DNA from: Nemertoderma westbladi
Taxonomy: Eukaryota > Xenacoelomorpha > Nemertodermatida > Nemertodermatidae
Direction of reading: 5' to 3'
NCBI GenBank assembly: GCA_032718475.1
Contig: JAUCBJ010003461.1
Coordinates: forward strand, 1 to 61,548
Length of the DNA: 61,548 bases
This document shows positions 1 through 12,253 of the stretch, piece by piece (the first letter of the stretch is position 1; each line of letters starts with the position of its first letter). A model generated the notes under the pieces. That model saw only the letters and a list, made by a program, of their open reading frames with translations, ran no database searches and was not told where the DNA came from. The position numbers and the translations under genes are program-made.

Positions 1-1776
1 ATGTAGTTATTAAGGGAATGTTAACACCATATGTGGCGGGCGTTGTGCGACCGCAGCGAGCGGAAATTTTTTTGACTTTATAAACAGTAAAAACGTTACT
101 GGAAATAGAGTATGTAGCTATTAAGTGAATGTTACCACTATATGTGGCGGGCGCTGCGCGAGCGAAGCGAGCGGAAATTTTTTTGACTTTATAAACAATA
201 AAAACGTTAATCGAAATAGATAATGTAGTTATTAAGGAAATGTTAACACTATATGTGGCGGGCGTTTCGCAAGCGTAGCGAGTGGAATTTTGTTTTAATT
301 TATAAACAATGAAAATGTTAATCGAAATAGATTATGTAGTCATTAAGTGAATGTTAAGACTATATGTGGCGGGCGTTGCACGAGCGTAGCGAGCGAAATT
401 TTTTTGACTTTATAAACAGTAAAAACGTTAATGGAAATAGACTATGTAGTTATTAAGGGAATGTAAACACCATATGTGGCGGATGTTGTGCGAGCGCAGC
501 GAGTGAAAATTTTTTTGACTTTATAAACAGTAAAAATGTTAATGAAAATAGACTATGTAGTTATTAAGGGAATGTAAACACCATATGTGGCGGGTGTTGT
601 GCGAGCGCAGCGAGCGAAAATTTTTTTGAGTTTATAAACAGTAAAAACGTTAATGGAAATAGAGTATGTAGCTAGTAAGTGAATGTTAACACTATATGTG
701 GCGGGCATTGCGCGAGCGAAGCGAGCGGAATTTTTTTTGACTTTATAAACAATAAAAACGTTAATCGAAATAGATAATGTAGTTATTAAGGAAATGTTAA
801 CACTATATGTGGCGGGCGTTTCGCAAGCGTAGCGAGTGGAATTTTGTTTTAATTTATAAACAATAAAAACGTTAATCGAAATAGATTATGTAGTCATTAA
901 GTGAATGTTAAGACTATATGTGGCGGGCGTTGCACGAGCGTAGAGAGCGAAAATTTTTTTGACTTTATAAACAGTAAAAACGTTAATGGAAATAGACTAT
1001 GTAGTTATTAAGGGAATGTAAACACCATCTGTGGCGGGTGTTGTGCGAGCGCAGCGAGCGAAAATTTTTTTGAGTTTATAAACAGTAAAAACATTAATGG
1101 AAATAGAGTATGTAGCTAGTAAGTGAATGTTAACACTATATGTGGCGGGTGTTGTGCGAGCGCAGCGAGCGAAAATTTTTTTGAGTTTATAAACAGTAAA
1201 AACGTTAATGGAAATAGAGTATGTAGCTAGTAAGTGAATGTTAACACTATATGTGGCGGGCATTGCGCGAGCGAAGCGAGCGGAATTTTTTTTGACTTTA
1301 TAAACAATAAAAACGTTAATCGAAATAGATAATGTAGTTATTAAGGAAATGTTAACACTATATGTGGCGGGCGTTTCGCAAGCGTAGCGAGTGGAATTTT
1401 GTTTTAATTTATAAACAATAAAAACGTTAATCGAAATAGATTATGTAGTCATTAAGTGAATGTTAAGACTATATGTGGCGGGCGTTGCACGAGCGTAGCG
1501 AGCGAAAATTTTTTTGACTTTATAAACAGTAAAAACGTTAATGGAAATAGACTATGTAGTTATTAAGGGAATGTAAACACCATCTGTGGCGGGTGTTGTG
1601 CGAGCGCAGCGAGCGAAAATTTTTTTGAGTTTATAAACAGTAAAAACATTAATGGAAATAGAGTATGTAGCTAGTAAGTGAATGTTAACACTATATGTGG
1701 CGGGCATTGCGCGAGCGAAGCGAGCGGAAATTTTTTTGACTTCATAAACAATAAAAACGTTAATCGAAATAGAATA
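1..1776. repeat. 111-bp satellite array, about 16 units, with higher-order structure
   Basis: Tandem monomers of about 111 bp begin near 1, 112, 223, 334 and so on, and run to about 1776. Each monomer begins ATGTAGTTATTAAG or similar, carries TGTGGCGGGCGTT, then a GCGAGCGAAGCGAGCG-like motif, an A/T tract, and TTTATAAACARTAAAAACG. Monomer subtypes (TTGCGCGAGCGAAG, TTTCGCAAGCGTAG, TTGCACGAGCGTAG, TTGTGCGAGCGCAG) recur in the same order, giving a higher-order repeat of about four monomers (about 444 bp) with occasional extra units. The short ORFs inside (997-1263 and 1552-1887 minus) simply translate the repeat and are not genes. The array starts at or before the window edge. Confidence 0.95.
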
Positions 1777-1987
1777 TGTAGTGGTACAGATGATGGGGCG
1801 TCGGTCGCTCCGCTCCCTCCGCAAAACTGTAAAAGGTTTGTAAATAGTATAATTAAGAATATTACACAACCTTCTAAGACAATACACTAATATAGGTTAA
1901 AGTTAAAGTCAAATGCTTAACTAATAAACCTATCTAATATCAATACTTAGAAAAATTTAACTTAAAAAAATTTTTTTTTTTTAAATT

Positions 1988-4900
1988 CGTTTTAGTGACT
2001 CGAATTTCATTTCCTTGTATGTAATTAATGATTCTAAGCACTTTTCATCTGGAAACTTTTTCACCTAAGTGAATTCTTTTTGGTAAAAATTGAGTTTTAA
2101 AGTTTTCCGTTTTCGACGATGGCACTTTTCGATCAACGCGAGGTACATTTGAAAAATTTTCATATCTCTGGAACCGCTGGGTCTTTTTCAAAAATTTAAA
2201 AACTGGCGTGTAGCCCGTCGCAAATGATGACGATCCGAATGTATAATTGAAATAAAATAAGCACAGCTAGGCCTAGGTACCAGTACAAACACCCGTTTAG
2301 GCATACCAATGTTCCGAAGGCTATATCTCGAAAAATATCGACGGTATGAAAAATCCGAATACATGGTTCGAAGCGTATCGAAGAGGCGAATATTATTGCC
2401 GTTGAAAGTTTTCGAATATCTCTTATGGTTCTCGACTTATTCATCAATGATCTTTGGAGATCCGGTTTTTTTTTGGTAAAGTCTGATTTTCGGAGCAGCT
2501 GTCATCCGCATCTTGAAACGCGATACATTGTTGGAAGCGCGCCACCTTTCTAAACATTCATATTATTTAAAAAAATTTATCGACCGAGTCTTCATAGAGC
2601 GATCTTTAAAGATCATACGTCAGACTTTGGATCTTCATATCTCCGGTACCGGTAGGCCAATCGAGTTGGAATTTCTTTTAATCACCTAGAAACAGTCCAG
2701 TAAACAATTTCTATTAAGAAAATTAAGCTCCAAATGTCTTAGAAAAAATTTTATTTTTACGATCTTTTCAAAGATCATGATCTTGATGAAAAATTAATTT
2801 TGACGTTTTGAAATTTTGGCTACCCCCCCTAAATCGGGGATGAGAAACACTTTTGACTTTGACCACTTTTCGATTGGAGCACTCCTTCTCTGTCCGATTC
2901 GCGGTCAAACACGATCTTTACGATCTTTTACTGATCACGGACGGAAAGTTGATCGATATTACACCAAAAAGAAGTTTCCTAGGGTTTGGACCTTCCTCCA
3001 TCCAACTGCGTTGGTCCCATCTTCCGGGGTGACGATCTTCCCAAAAAAATAAGCTTTTTAAAATTGCTACCCTAAAAATGGGTCAAAAACGGGTCAAAAT
3101 CGACCCAGCGGGTTAACGGTCGATCGGATCGGTCCCAAACTAGTCTTGTGACTTAGTTGGCCCATTCTGGGGGGGGTCTAGGAACATCTTATTGGTGGTT
3201 TTCGCCTACTTTCAGAGATAGCCTTCTTCAATCTAAAAAAGGCTACCCCTAAAGCGCGATAAACGCCTAACATATGGTTCGAGGAACAACTCGAAGGGTG
3301 GGGGGGCGGGGGGATATAAGACGATCGTAGATCAACAATCCTTGCCGATTGGGCCCAAAACATCCAGGGAAAAAACTAGGGCACTCTTTATAGCCGAGTG
3401 GGGCACTTATAAGTCACAGACGTATGGCGTCGCCGTGCAGTAGGACCCCACCAGGGGGTATACTACCAGAGGGTCGTATAGTAAAGTGTTAGTAAAACAG
3501 GGAGTCCAACAGCAGGCTGAGGAGGAGGACAGGTTGGGGGGCATATTATGACACCCCCGCCATTGCTGGCGAGAATAGATTTCTTATTGTGAATTTCTGT
3601 AAGCCCATCACATTGTATACTTTTTGTCAAAGGTTTAATGTTGTAAATATATGCAACTATGTAACAAACACTCACCCAAGTAGTTGTATATGTGACTTGA
3701 ATATTATTAACAATTAATTTTTTGCGAAAAGTATTATGAGTTGTAAGGATGGAAAATATTTATATGACGCTGTTGGAAATTATCGCAAGCTTCGATTTAC
3801 ATGTAGTTAATAATATTGTAGGTAAAATGCGCGCGGGGGAGGGGGGGGGGGGGGGGCGAGCGAAGCGAGCGAAAAATTTTTGTACTTTTTTTTTTACGTA
3901 AATTGTAAAATTCTAGAACCACCGAACCTACCAACCCATTCATATAATCCCCCCCCATCCCCCCCAAGGGGGGGCAGTAACCCAGGGGTTTTAGTTTTGG
4001 GGGCTCCGGTCGCTCCGCTCCCTCCGCCAACTGACTGTATATTAGATTAAGCCTCGTTCCTGGTCCAAACTAAATTTTAACCAAAAAAAATTTTAAAATT
4101 CATTTTAGTGACTCGAATTTCATCCCCTTGTATGTAATTTATGATTCTGAGCACTTTTCATCTGGAGACTTTTTCATCAAAATCAATTCTTCATGGTGAA
4201 AATTGAGATTTAAAATTTTTCGTTTTCGACGATGGCACTTTTCGATCGACGCGAGGTACATTTGAAAAATTTTCATATCTCTGCAACCGCTGGGTCTTTT
4301 TCAGAAATTTAAAAACTGGCGTGTAGCCCGTCGCCAATCATTAAGATTCCAATGTTTAAATCACTCCAATCGTGTACAGCTAGGCCTAGGTACCGGTACA
4401 AAGACCCGTTTTGGCATACCCACGTTTCGAAGGCTATATCTCTAAAAATATCGACGCTACGAAAAATCCAAATACATGATTGGAAGCGCATTGAAGAGGC
4501 GAATATTATTGCCGTTGAAAGTTTTTTCATAGCCCCTACGGTTCTCGACTTATTCGGCAATGATCTTTGAAGATCCGGTTTTTTTTTGGTAAAGTCTGAT
4601 TTCCGGAGCAGCTGTCATCCGCAACGTGGAACGCGATGCGTGGTTGGGTGCGCGCGACCTTTCTAAACATTCATTTAATTTAAAAAAAATTACCGACCGA
4701 GTCATCATGGGGTGATCTTTAAAGATCACACGTCAGACTTTGGATCTTTGTATCTCCGGTACGGGTAGGCCTATCGAGTTGAAATTTCTTTTAATCAACT
4801 CGCAACAGTCCAGTCAACAATTTCTATTAAGAAAATTAAGTCCCAAATAGCTTTAAAGTTAAAGATCATTTACGATCTTTTCGACGATCATGATCTTGGT

Positions 4901-7900
4901 CAAGAATTAATTTTGAGAAATTGGGCTTCCGGCTACCCCCCACAATTCGGGGACGAGAAAGACGATGGGCTAGACCATTTTCAGATGTGGAAACTCCTTC
5001 TCTGTCCGATTCGCGATCAAACACGATCTTCATGATCTTTTACTGATCACGGACTCAAAGTTGATCGATATTACACCAAAAAGACTTTTTGGGGGGTTTG
5101 GACCTTGCTCTTTCGAACTGCGTTGGCCCCTTGTTCACTAGTTATGCGGTTTTCTCAAACAAATGCTTTAAAAATTTCTTCTCCGAAAAATGGGAAAAAA
5201 CGGGTCAAAATGGACCCAGCGGGTTACCCGTCGGCCGGATCGCTCCAAAAAAACCTCTATGGACTTTTCAGCCGATTCTGGGGGGGGGTCTAGGAACATC
5301 TTATTGGTGGTTCTTGCTTACTTCTCGAGATAAGCTTCATCTCCTTTTTTTCTGTATCCCTAAAGAGCTAACGCAAGACTAGGGTGGCCGTCTTCGACTT
5401 TGTCTTCGTCTTTGTGGCCGTTTTAGATTTAATATTGCTGCGCATACGCGAACACTTCGTTTTGGGGCCAGAACATCCAGGGAAAAAACTAGGGCACTCT
5501 TTATAGCCGAGTGGGGCACTTGTAGTCACAGACGTATGGCGTACAGCAGTAGGACCCCACCAGGGGGTATACTACCAGAGGATATTATAGCAAGTGTTGA
5601 TAAAACAGGGAGTCCAACAGCAGGCTGATGAGGACAGGTTGGGGGGCATATTATGACACCCCCGCCATTGCTGGCGAGAATACAACCATTGCTGGCGAGA
5701 ATAGATTTCTTATTGTGAATTTCTGTAAGCCCATCACATTGTATACTTTTTGTCAAAGGTTTAATGTTGTAAATATATGCAACTATGTTACAAACACTCA
5801 CCCAAGTAGTTGTATATGTGACTTGAATATTATTAACAATTTATTTTTTGCGAAAAGTATTATGAGTTGTAAGGGTGGAAAATATTGATATGACGCTGTT
5901 GGAAATTATCGTAAGCTTCGATTTACATGTAGTTAATAAAAGTGTAGGTAAAATCCGCGCGGGGGGGGGGGGGGGGGGGGCGCGAGCGAAGCGAGCGAAA
6001 AATTTTTTTACTTTTTTTTTTACGTAAATTGTAAAATTCTAGAACCACCGAACCTACCAACCCATTTATATAGTCCCCCCCCCATCCCCCCCAAGGGGGG
6101 GCAGTAACCCAGGGGTTTTAGTTTTGGGGGCTCCGGTCGCTCCGCTCCCTCCGCCAACTGACTGTATATTAGATTAAACCTCGTTCCTGGTCCAAACTAA
6201 ATTTTAACCAAAAAAAAATTTAAAATTCATTTTAGTGACTCGAATTTCATCCCCTTGTAAGTAATTAATGATTCTGAGCACTTTTCGTCTGGAGACTTTT
6301 TCATCAAAATCAATTCTTTATGGTGAAAATTGAGATTTAAAATTTTTCGTTTTCGACGATGGCACTTTTCGATCGACGCGAGGTACATTTGAAAAATTTT
6401 CATATCTCTGCAACCGCTGGGTCTTTTTCAGAAATTTAAAAACTGGCGTATAGCCAGTCGCGAATCATTAAGATTCCAATGTTTAAATCGCTCAAATCGT
6501 GTACAGCTAGGCCTAGGTACCGGTACAAAGACCCGTTTTGGCATACCCACGTTTCGAAGGCTATATCTCGAAAAATATCGACGCTACGAAAAATCCAAAT
6601 ACATGGTTGGAAGCGCATTGGAGAGGCGAATATTATTGCCGTTGAAAGTTTTTTCATAGCCCTTAGGGTTCTCGACTTATTCGGCAATGATCTTTGAAGA
6701 TCCGGTTTTTTTTTGGTAAAGTCTGATTTCCGGAGCAGCAGTCATCCGCAACGTGGAACGCGATGCATGGTTGGATGCTCGCGACCTTTCTAAACATTCA
6801 TTTAATTTAAAAAAAATTACCGACCGAGTTATCATAGGGTGATCTTTAAAGATCATACATCAGACTTTGGATCTTTGTATCTCCGGTACGGGTAGGCCTA
6901 TCGAGTTGAAATTTCTTTTAATCAACTCGCAACAGTCCTGTCAACAATTTCTATTAAGAAAATTAAGTCCCAAATAGCTTTAAAGTTAAAGATCATTTAT
7001 GATCTTTTCGACGATCGTGATCTTGGTCAAGAATTAAATTTGAGAAATTGGGCTTCCGGCTACCCCCCACAATTCGGGGACGAGAAAGACGATGAGCTAG
7101 ACCATTTTCAGATTTGGAAACTCCTTCTCTGTCCGATTCGGGGTCAAACCTGATCTTTATGATCTTTTACTGATCACGGACGCAAAGTTGATCGATATTA
7201 CACCAAAAAGACTTTTTGGGGGGTTTGGACCTTGCTCTTTCGAACTGCGTTGGTCCCATGTTCAGGGGTTACGCGGTTTTCTCAAACAAATGCTTTAAAA
7301 ATTTCTTCTCCGAAAAATGGGAAAAAACGGGTCAAAATGGACCCAGCGGGTTACCCGTCGGCCGGATCGCTCCAAAAAAACCTCTATGGACTTTTCAGCC
7401 GATTCTGGGGGGGGGTCTAGGAACATCTTATTGGTGGTTCTTGCTTACTTTCGAGATAAGCTTCTCCTCCGCAAAAATGGTATCCCTAAAGAGCTAACGC
7501 AAGACTAGGGTGGCCGTCTTCGACTTTGTCTTCGTCTTTGTGGCCGTTTTAGATTTAATATTGCTGCGCATACGCGAACACTTCGTTTTTGGGGCCAATA
7601 CATCCAGGGAAAAAACTAGGGCACTCTTTATAGCCGAGTGGGGCACTTGTAGTCACAGACGTATGGCGTACAGCAGTAGGACCCCACCAGGGGGTATACT
7701 ACCAGAGGATATTATAGCAAGTGTTGATAAAACAGGGAGTCCAACAGCAGGCTGATGAGGACAGGTTGGGGGGCATATTATGACACCCCCGCCATTGCTG
7801 GCGAGAATACAACCATTGCTGGCGAGAATAGATTTCTTATTGTGAATTTCTGTAAGCCCATCACATTGTATACTTTTTGTCAAAGGTTTAATGTTGTAAA

Positions 7901-9735
7901 TATATGCAACTATGTTACAAACACTCACCCAAGTAGTTGTATATGTGACTTGAATATTATTAACAATTTATTTTTTGCGAAAAGTATTATGAGTTGTAAG
8001 GGTGGAAAATATTGATATGACGCTGTTGGAAATTATCGTAAGCTTCGATTTACATGTAGTTAATAAAAGTGTAGGTAAAATCCGCGCGGGGGGGGGGGGG
8101 GGGGGCGCGAGCGAAGCGAGCGAAAAATTTTTTTACTTTTTTTTTTACGTAAATTGTAAAATTCTAGAACCACCGAACCTACCAACCCATTTATATAGTC
8201 CCCCCCCCATCCCCCCCAAGGGGGGGCAGTAACCCAGGGGTTTTAGTTTTGGGGGCTCCGGTCGCTCCGCTCCCTCCGCCAACTGACTGTATATTAGATT
8301 AAACCTCGTTCCTGGTCCAAACTAAATTTTAACCAAAAAAAAATTTAAAATTCATTTTAGTGACTCGAATTTCATCCCCTTGTAAGTAATTAATGATTCT
8401 GAGCACTTTTCGTCTGGAGACTTTTTCATCAAAATCAATTCTTTATGGTGAAAATTGAGATTTAAAATTTTTCGTTTTCGACGATGGCACTTTTCGATCG
8501 ACGCGAGGTACATTTGAAAAATTTTCATATCTCTGCAACCGCTGGGTCTTTTTCAGAAATTTAAAAACTGGCGTATAGCCAGTCGCGAATCATTAAGATT
8601 CCAATGTTTAAATCGCTCAAATCGTGTACAGCTAGGCCTAGGTACCGGTACAAAGACCCGTTTTGGCATACCCACGTTTCGAAGGCTATATCTCGAAAAA
8701 TATCGACGCTACGAAAAATCCAAATACATGGTTGGAAGCGCATTGGAGAGGCGAATATTATTGCCGTTGAAAGTTTTTTCATAGCCCTTAGGGTTCTCGA
8801 CTTATTCGGCAATGATCTTTGAAGATCCGGTTTTTTTTTGGTAAAGTCTGATTTCCGGAGCAGCAGTCATCCGCAACGTGGAACGCGATGCATGGTTGGA
8901 TGCTCGCGACCTTTCTAAACATTCATTTAATTTAAAAAAAATTACCGACCGAGTTATCATAGGGTGATCTTTAAAGATCATACATCAGACTTTGGATCTT
9001 TGTATCTCCGGTACGGGTAGGCCTATCGAGTTGAAATTTCTTTTAATCAACTCGCAACAGTCCTGTCAACAATTTCTATTAAGAAAATTAAGTCCCAAAT
9101 AGCTTTAAAGTTAAAGATCATTTATGATCTTTTCGACGATCGTGATCTTGGTCAAGAATTAAATTTGAGAAATTGGGCTTCCGGCTACCCCCCACAATTC
9201 GGGGACGAGAAAGACGATGAGCTAGACCATTTTCAGATTTGGAAACTCCTTCTCTGTCCGATTCGGGGTCAAACCTGATCTTTATGATCTTTTACTGATC
9301 ACGGACGCAAAGTTGATCGATATTACACCAAAAAGACTTTTTGGGGGGTTTGGACCTTGCTCTTTCGAACTGCGTTGGCCCCTTGTTCACTAGTTATGCG
9401 GTTTTCTCAAACAAATGCTTTAAAAATTTCTTCTCCGAAAAATGGGAAAAAACGGGTCAAAATGGACCCAGCGGGTTACCCGTCGGCCGGATCGCTCCAA
9501 AAAAACCTCTATGGACTTTTCAGCCGATTCTGGGGGGGGGTCTAGGAACATCTTATTGGTGGTTCTTGCTTACTTTCGAGATAAGCTTCATCTCTGAAAA
9601 TTCTGTATCCCTAAAGAGCTAACGCAAGACTAGGGTGGCCGTCTTCGACTTTGTCTTCGTCTTTGTGGCCGTTTTAGATTTAATATTGCTGCGCATACGC
9701 GAACACTTCGTTTTGGGGCCAGAACATCCAGAGTG
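1988..9735. repeat. Tandem array of a ~2.12-kb non-coding unit, about 3.65 copies
   Basis: The landmark YRTTTTAGTGACTCGAATTT recurs at 1988, 4101, 6228 and 8353, giving periods of 2113, 2127 and 2125 bp. Copy 4 stops near 9735. Copy 1 is the most diverged; copies 2 to 4 are nearly identical over long stretches. Each unit holds GATC-centred palindromes such as GATCTTTAAAGATC, a TAGGCCTAGGTACC block, a poly-G tract followed by GCGAGCGAAGCGAGCG, and a C-rich block ending GGTCGCTCCGCTCCCTCCGC. ORFs of 60-110 codons repeat in every copy on both strands, match no family I know, and are not supported as genes. The function is unknown; a satellite or a large tandem repeat is the simplest reading. Confidence 0.93.
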
Positions 9736-10165
9736 AAACCGGGATGCTGGCACTCTCTGTAGCCGAGTGGGGGCACTTTTAATCACAGACGTAGGAGGGA
9801 GGGTAGTCACACCGCAGCCGAGCTCCTGTAAGTAACGGATGTAGGAGGTAGTTTTACGACACCTGGACCGGACGTCCGAGTCGAGTGCATGTAAGTAACG
9901 GATGTAGGAGGTAGTTGTACAACACCTGAACCGGGGATTATGCCACACGTTTGTCATTGTCCTAAGCCAGGGCACTCACAATCCATCGCATGGTGAGGTA
10001 GAGTCCATCGCATGGTTAGGTAATAATCGCATGGGCAAAATGTGGCACCCTTTCAAAAATCAAAGATATATTTTACAATTAGCACCCTTGCAAGAATTTA
10101 TTTATTATCAAAGATGTATTTTACAATTGATGAAATATTATTAACTGACTGTATTGGGAAACAAT
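9736..10165. repeat. Gene-free stretch with short 63-bp tandem repeats
   Basis: GTAAGTAACGGATGTAGGAGG occurs at 9828 and 9891 (63 bp apart), with a degenerate third unit just upstream. Three short direct repeats around CGCATGG follow at 9988-10035. The rest is unique AT-rich sequence in which I see no gene. Confidence 0.7.
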
Positions 10166-10189
10166 TGTCGTAGGCCTCGATTTGTAGAG

Positions 10190-10455
10190 TGTGTGGGGGG
10201 GGGGGGGGGTCCCCCCCACCCCCCCCCCCCCCTTTCCCTCCAGTTATCAACACTCGTAGCAAGGGGTGGGGGGGGGGGGGTCCCCCCCCCCACCCCCCCC
10301 CCCCCCCCACCCCTCCCCACATATGATATACGGTTGGGGTGGGGGTGAAGGTGGGGAAGGGTGTGGGGGTGTAGGTGATAAGAGTTGGGGTGAGGGTGTG
10401 GAGTGTCCTGTTGGGGGGCGGGGGGGGGGGGGGGGTGGGGGGGGGTATCGGAACA
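10190..10455. repeat. Alternating poly-G and poly-C low-complexity block
   Basis: Runs of 10 to 18 G or C alternate on the same strand at 10194-10231, 10267-10316 and 10410-10446. The G and C arms can pair into long hairpins, and either strand has enough G tracts for G-quadruplexes. ORFs translated across it are poly-Gly/poly-Pro artefacts. Confidence 0.85.
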
Positions 10456-10795
10456 TCTTATTGTTTGTTCTCACTTACTTTCTGACAGTTATCAACTCTC
10501 GGATCAGTTGAAAAAATGTTATCCGTGTTGGGGGCGTCGGTCGCTTCGCTCCCTCCGCCATGTTAGAAAGGGTCACCTTAATCCGCCAATATTATTTATT
10601 ATTATTATTAAATAATATGTCTTAAGAAAAAATAAATAAACACAAATATTTATCGGGAAATTTAATAACAAGAAATTATCATCAAATTGCACACAATGAC
10701 AATTTAATACAAAAAAATCCCCTCCACCCCCATATCTGGGAGTGTCTGCACCCTCGCATTAAACCCCCCCCCCCACTCCCAATATCTCATAGGGT

Positions 10796-11095
10796 CTATG
10801 AGTTCCCATTAGGTGCGTTCCTTCTCCCGACATCTTGTTCATCCTCATTTAACATTCTAACATCCGATTCATCTGCTGGCCCGCCCTGTTTTTCTTTTTC
10901 CGTGTCTTCAAGTTGTCGTTCAACTTCCTTGGCGACGGGTACTGGTACAACATCATCATCATGTATATCCTTCATTAGTACATAAGGATTGTATCGACGC
11001 CCTCCGCGTCCGCGAGAATTCATACGTCCTCGTCTTCCGTAATTGTTTATTATATTAATTTTGGGGTTGCGACCATTAATGTTAATCCTATCCAT
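10796..11095 (-). CDS. Small RG-rich protein, MDRININ family, paralogue 1
   Basis: This ORF has 99 codons and an ATG in strong Kozak context (A at -3, G at +4). The protein starts MDRININ, has a basic Arg/Gly-rich patch at residues 20-34, an acidic linker at 44-90 that contains VVPVPV, and ends NGNS. A paralogue lies about 0.8 kb away on the same strand at 11888-12253. The two share the N-terminal heptapeptide, the RG patch followed by a PY motif, a VPVP motif and an N-x-N-S C-terminus. Their 5' flanks share AAGCATACCTAG and GTGGTGTGCACCAAATT, and their 3' flanks share GATGATAATTT and TTATTAAATTT, which holds a possible ATTAAA polyadenylation signal. An RG patch is usual in RNA-binding proteins, but no function is assigned. 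I do not recognise the family. The ORF could be one exon of a larger gene. Confidence 0.6.
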   Translation of the reverse strand: MDRININGRNPKINIINNYGRRGRMNSRGRGGRRYNPYVLMKDIHDDDVVPVPVAKEVERQLEDTEKEKQGGPADESDVRMLNEDEQDVGRRNAPNGNS

Positions 11096-11279
11096 GTTTC
11101 TAGACTAGGTATGCTTAATAATGAATTTGGTGCACACCACTTGTTTGTTTTTTTAAATAGCGCATTTAGAGGAAAAGGAACAGGTTAATGACGCGGTCTT
11201 TTCTAAGCAAAACAATAAACGATCTCTTTGCCATTTCAGGGAAACCATATGCTGAGACAGTCAGTAGTCACATGGTCTG

Positions 11280-11535
11280 AATCAATTGTCACGCAATTAT
11301 GCAAGTGAATGAATTGTCACGCAATTATGCAAGTGAATGAATTGTCACGCAATTATGCAAGTGAATCAATTGTCGCGCAATTATGCAAGTGAATCAATTG
11401 TCACGTAATTATGTCAGTGAATCAATTGTCACGTAATTATGTCAGTGAATCAATTGTCACGTAATTATGTCAGTGAATCAATTGTCACGTAATTATGTAA
11501 GTGAATCAATTGTTACGTAATTATGTAATTATGTT
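11280..11535. repeat. 28-bp minisatellite between the two RG-protein genes
   Basis: About nine units of GTGAATCAATTGTCACGCAA plus TTATGCAA (28 bp). The later units read ACGTAATTATGTCA. Each unit contains an AATTGTCACGCAATT near-palindrome. It lies upstream of the 10796-11095 gene, in its likely promoter region. Confidence 0.9.
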
Positions 11536-11887
11536 AATGAGCTATGTATTGTTTATCTTAATGAGCTATGTTATGTCTTCCTTTAAAGAGAGTAATTATA
11601 TGTCGGGATATTTGAGAATTAAAAATGGCAAAACGGCAGATTACTTTTTTGGCATTTTGGAAAAGTTTTACACTTAACTAAGCTTTAGTCTTTTTAGTCA
11701 AATAATAAGTTTTGAGAGAAAATAAAGAAACAAGAAATATTTGTCGCAAAATTTAATAACAATAAATTATCATCAACCAGCACAGGATGAGAATTAAACA
11801 GGAACCTACGTATAAGTTGAGTTCGCGTTTGGTCCCACCGGTCCCACCTACCCGAGTTCGCGCATGGTCCCACCTACCCGCGAGGCA

Positions 11888-12253
11888 CTATGAGTTCTCA
11901 TTAGGTACCGGTACATCCGGCTGTGCATCCGGCTGTGGTTTTGAGTTCGCATCTCCGTCGCCCGTCCGTGGCCCGCCCGGTTCTTGTGTTCCAGGTACCG
12001 GTACATCCGGCTGTGCATCCGGCTGTGCTTTTCCGTGGCCGCCCGGTTCTTGTGTTCCAGGTACCGGTACATCCGGCTGTGCATCCGGCTGTTTAAAAGT
12101 TGCGGGATCGATATGATATGGTTGGAATCTTGGGCCTCGGCCTCGTCCTCGGCCCCGTCCTCGGCCTCGACCCCCCCACCGTCGCCCACGACCTTGTCTT
12201 CCGTCCATAATATTTATTGTTGCATTTGGACAATTTATATTTATTCTGTCCAT
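11888..12253 (-). CDS. Small RG-rich protein, MDRININ family, paralogue 2
   Basis: This ORF has 121 codons and a strong Kozak start (ATCATGG, A at -3). The N-terminus is MDRININ, followed by a long RG run at residues 21-41 that resembles RGG/GR boxes, then a PYHIDP segment. Three copies of an AQPDVPVP-containing repeat of about 22-26 residues follow (residues about 55-117, linker GTQEPGG), and the protein ends NENS. The coding repeats appear in the DNA as a short CATCCGGCTGTG minisatellite. Flanking sequence matches paralogue 1 on both sides, so the pair arose by tandem duplication of a whole transcription unit. The C-terminal repeats are the main difference, since paralogue 1 has only one VPVP. 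No known family is recognised. Transcript or peptide evidence would be needed to confirm coding. Confidence 0.6.
   Translation of the reverse strand: MDRININCPNATINIMDGRQGRGRRWGGRGRGRGRGRGRGPRFQPYHIDPATFKQPDAQPDVPVPGTQEPGGHGKAQPDAQPDVPVPGTQEPGGPRTGDGDANSKPQPDAQPDVPVPNENS

Noticed and set aside
5089-5382. ORFs repeated in each 2.12-kb unit (e.g. MGGLDLALSNCVGP)
   Set aside because: Repeated because the DNA is. Copies differ by frameshifts at their ends and match no family.
11280-11535. 28-bp repeats as a possible CRISPR array
   Set aside because: Units are directly adjacent without spacers, and the context is an animal genome.
11787-12116. 109-codon plus-strand ORF
   Set aside because: It is antisense to the MDRININ paralogue 2; its cysteine-rich look comes from the coding repeats read backwards.
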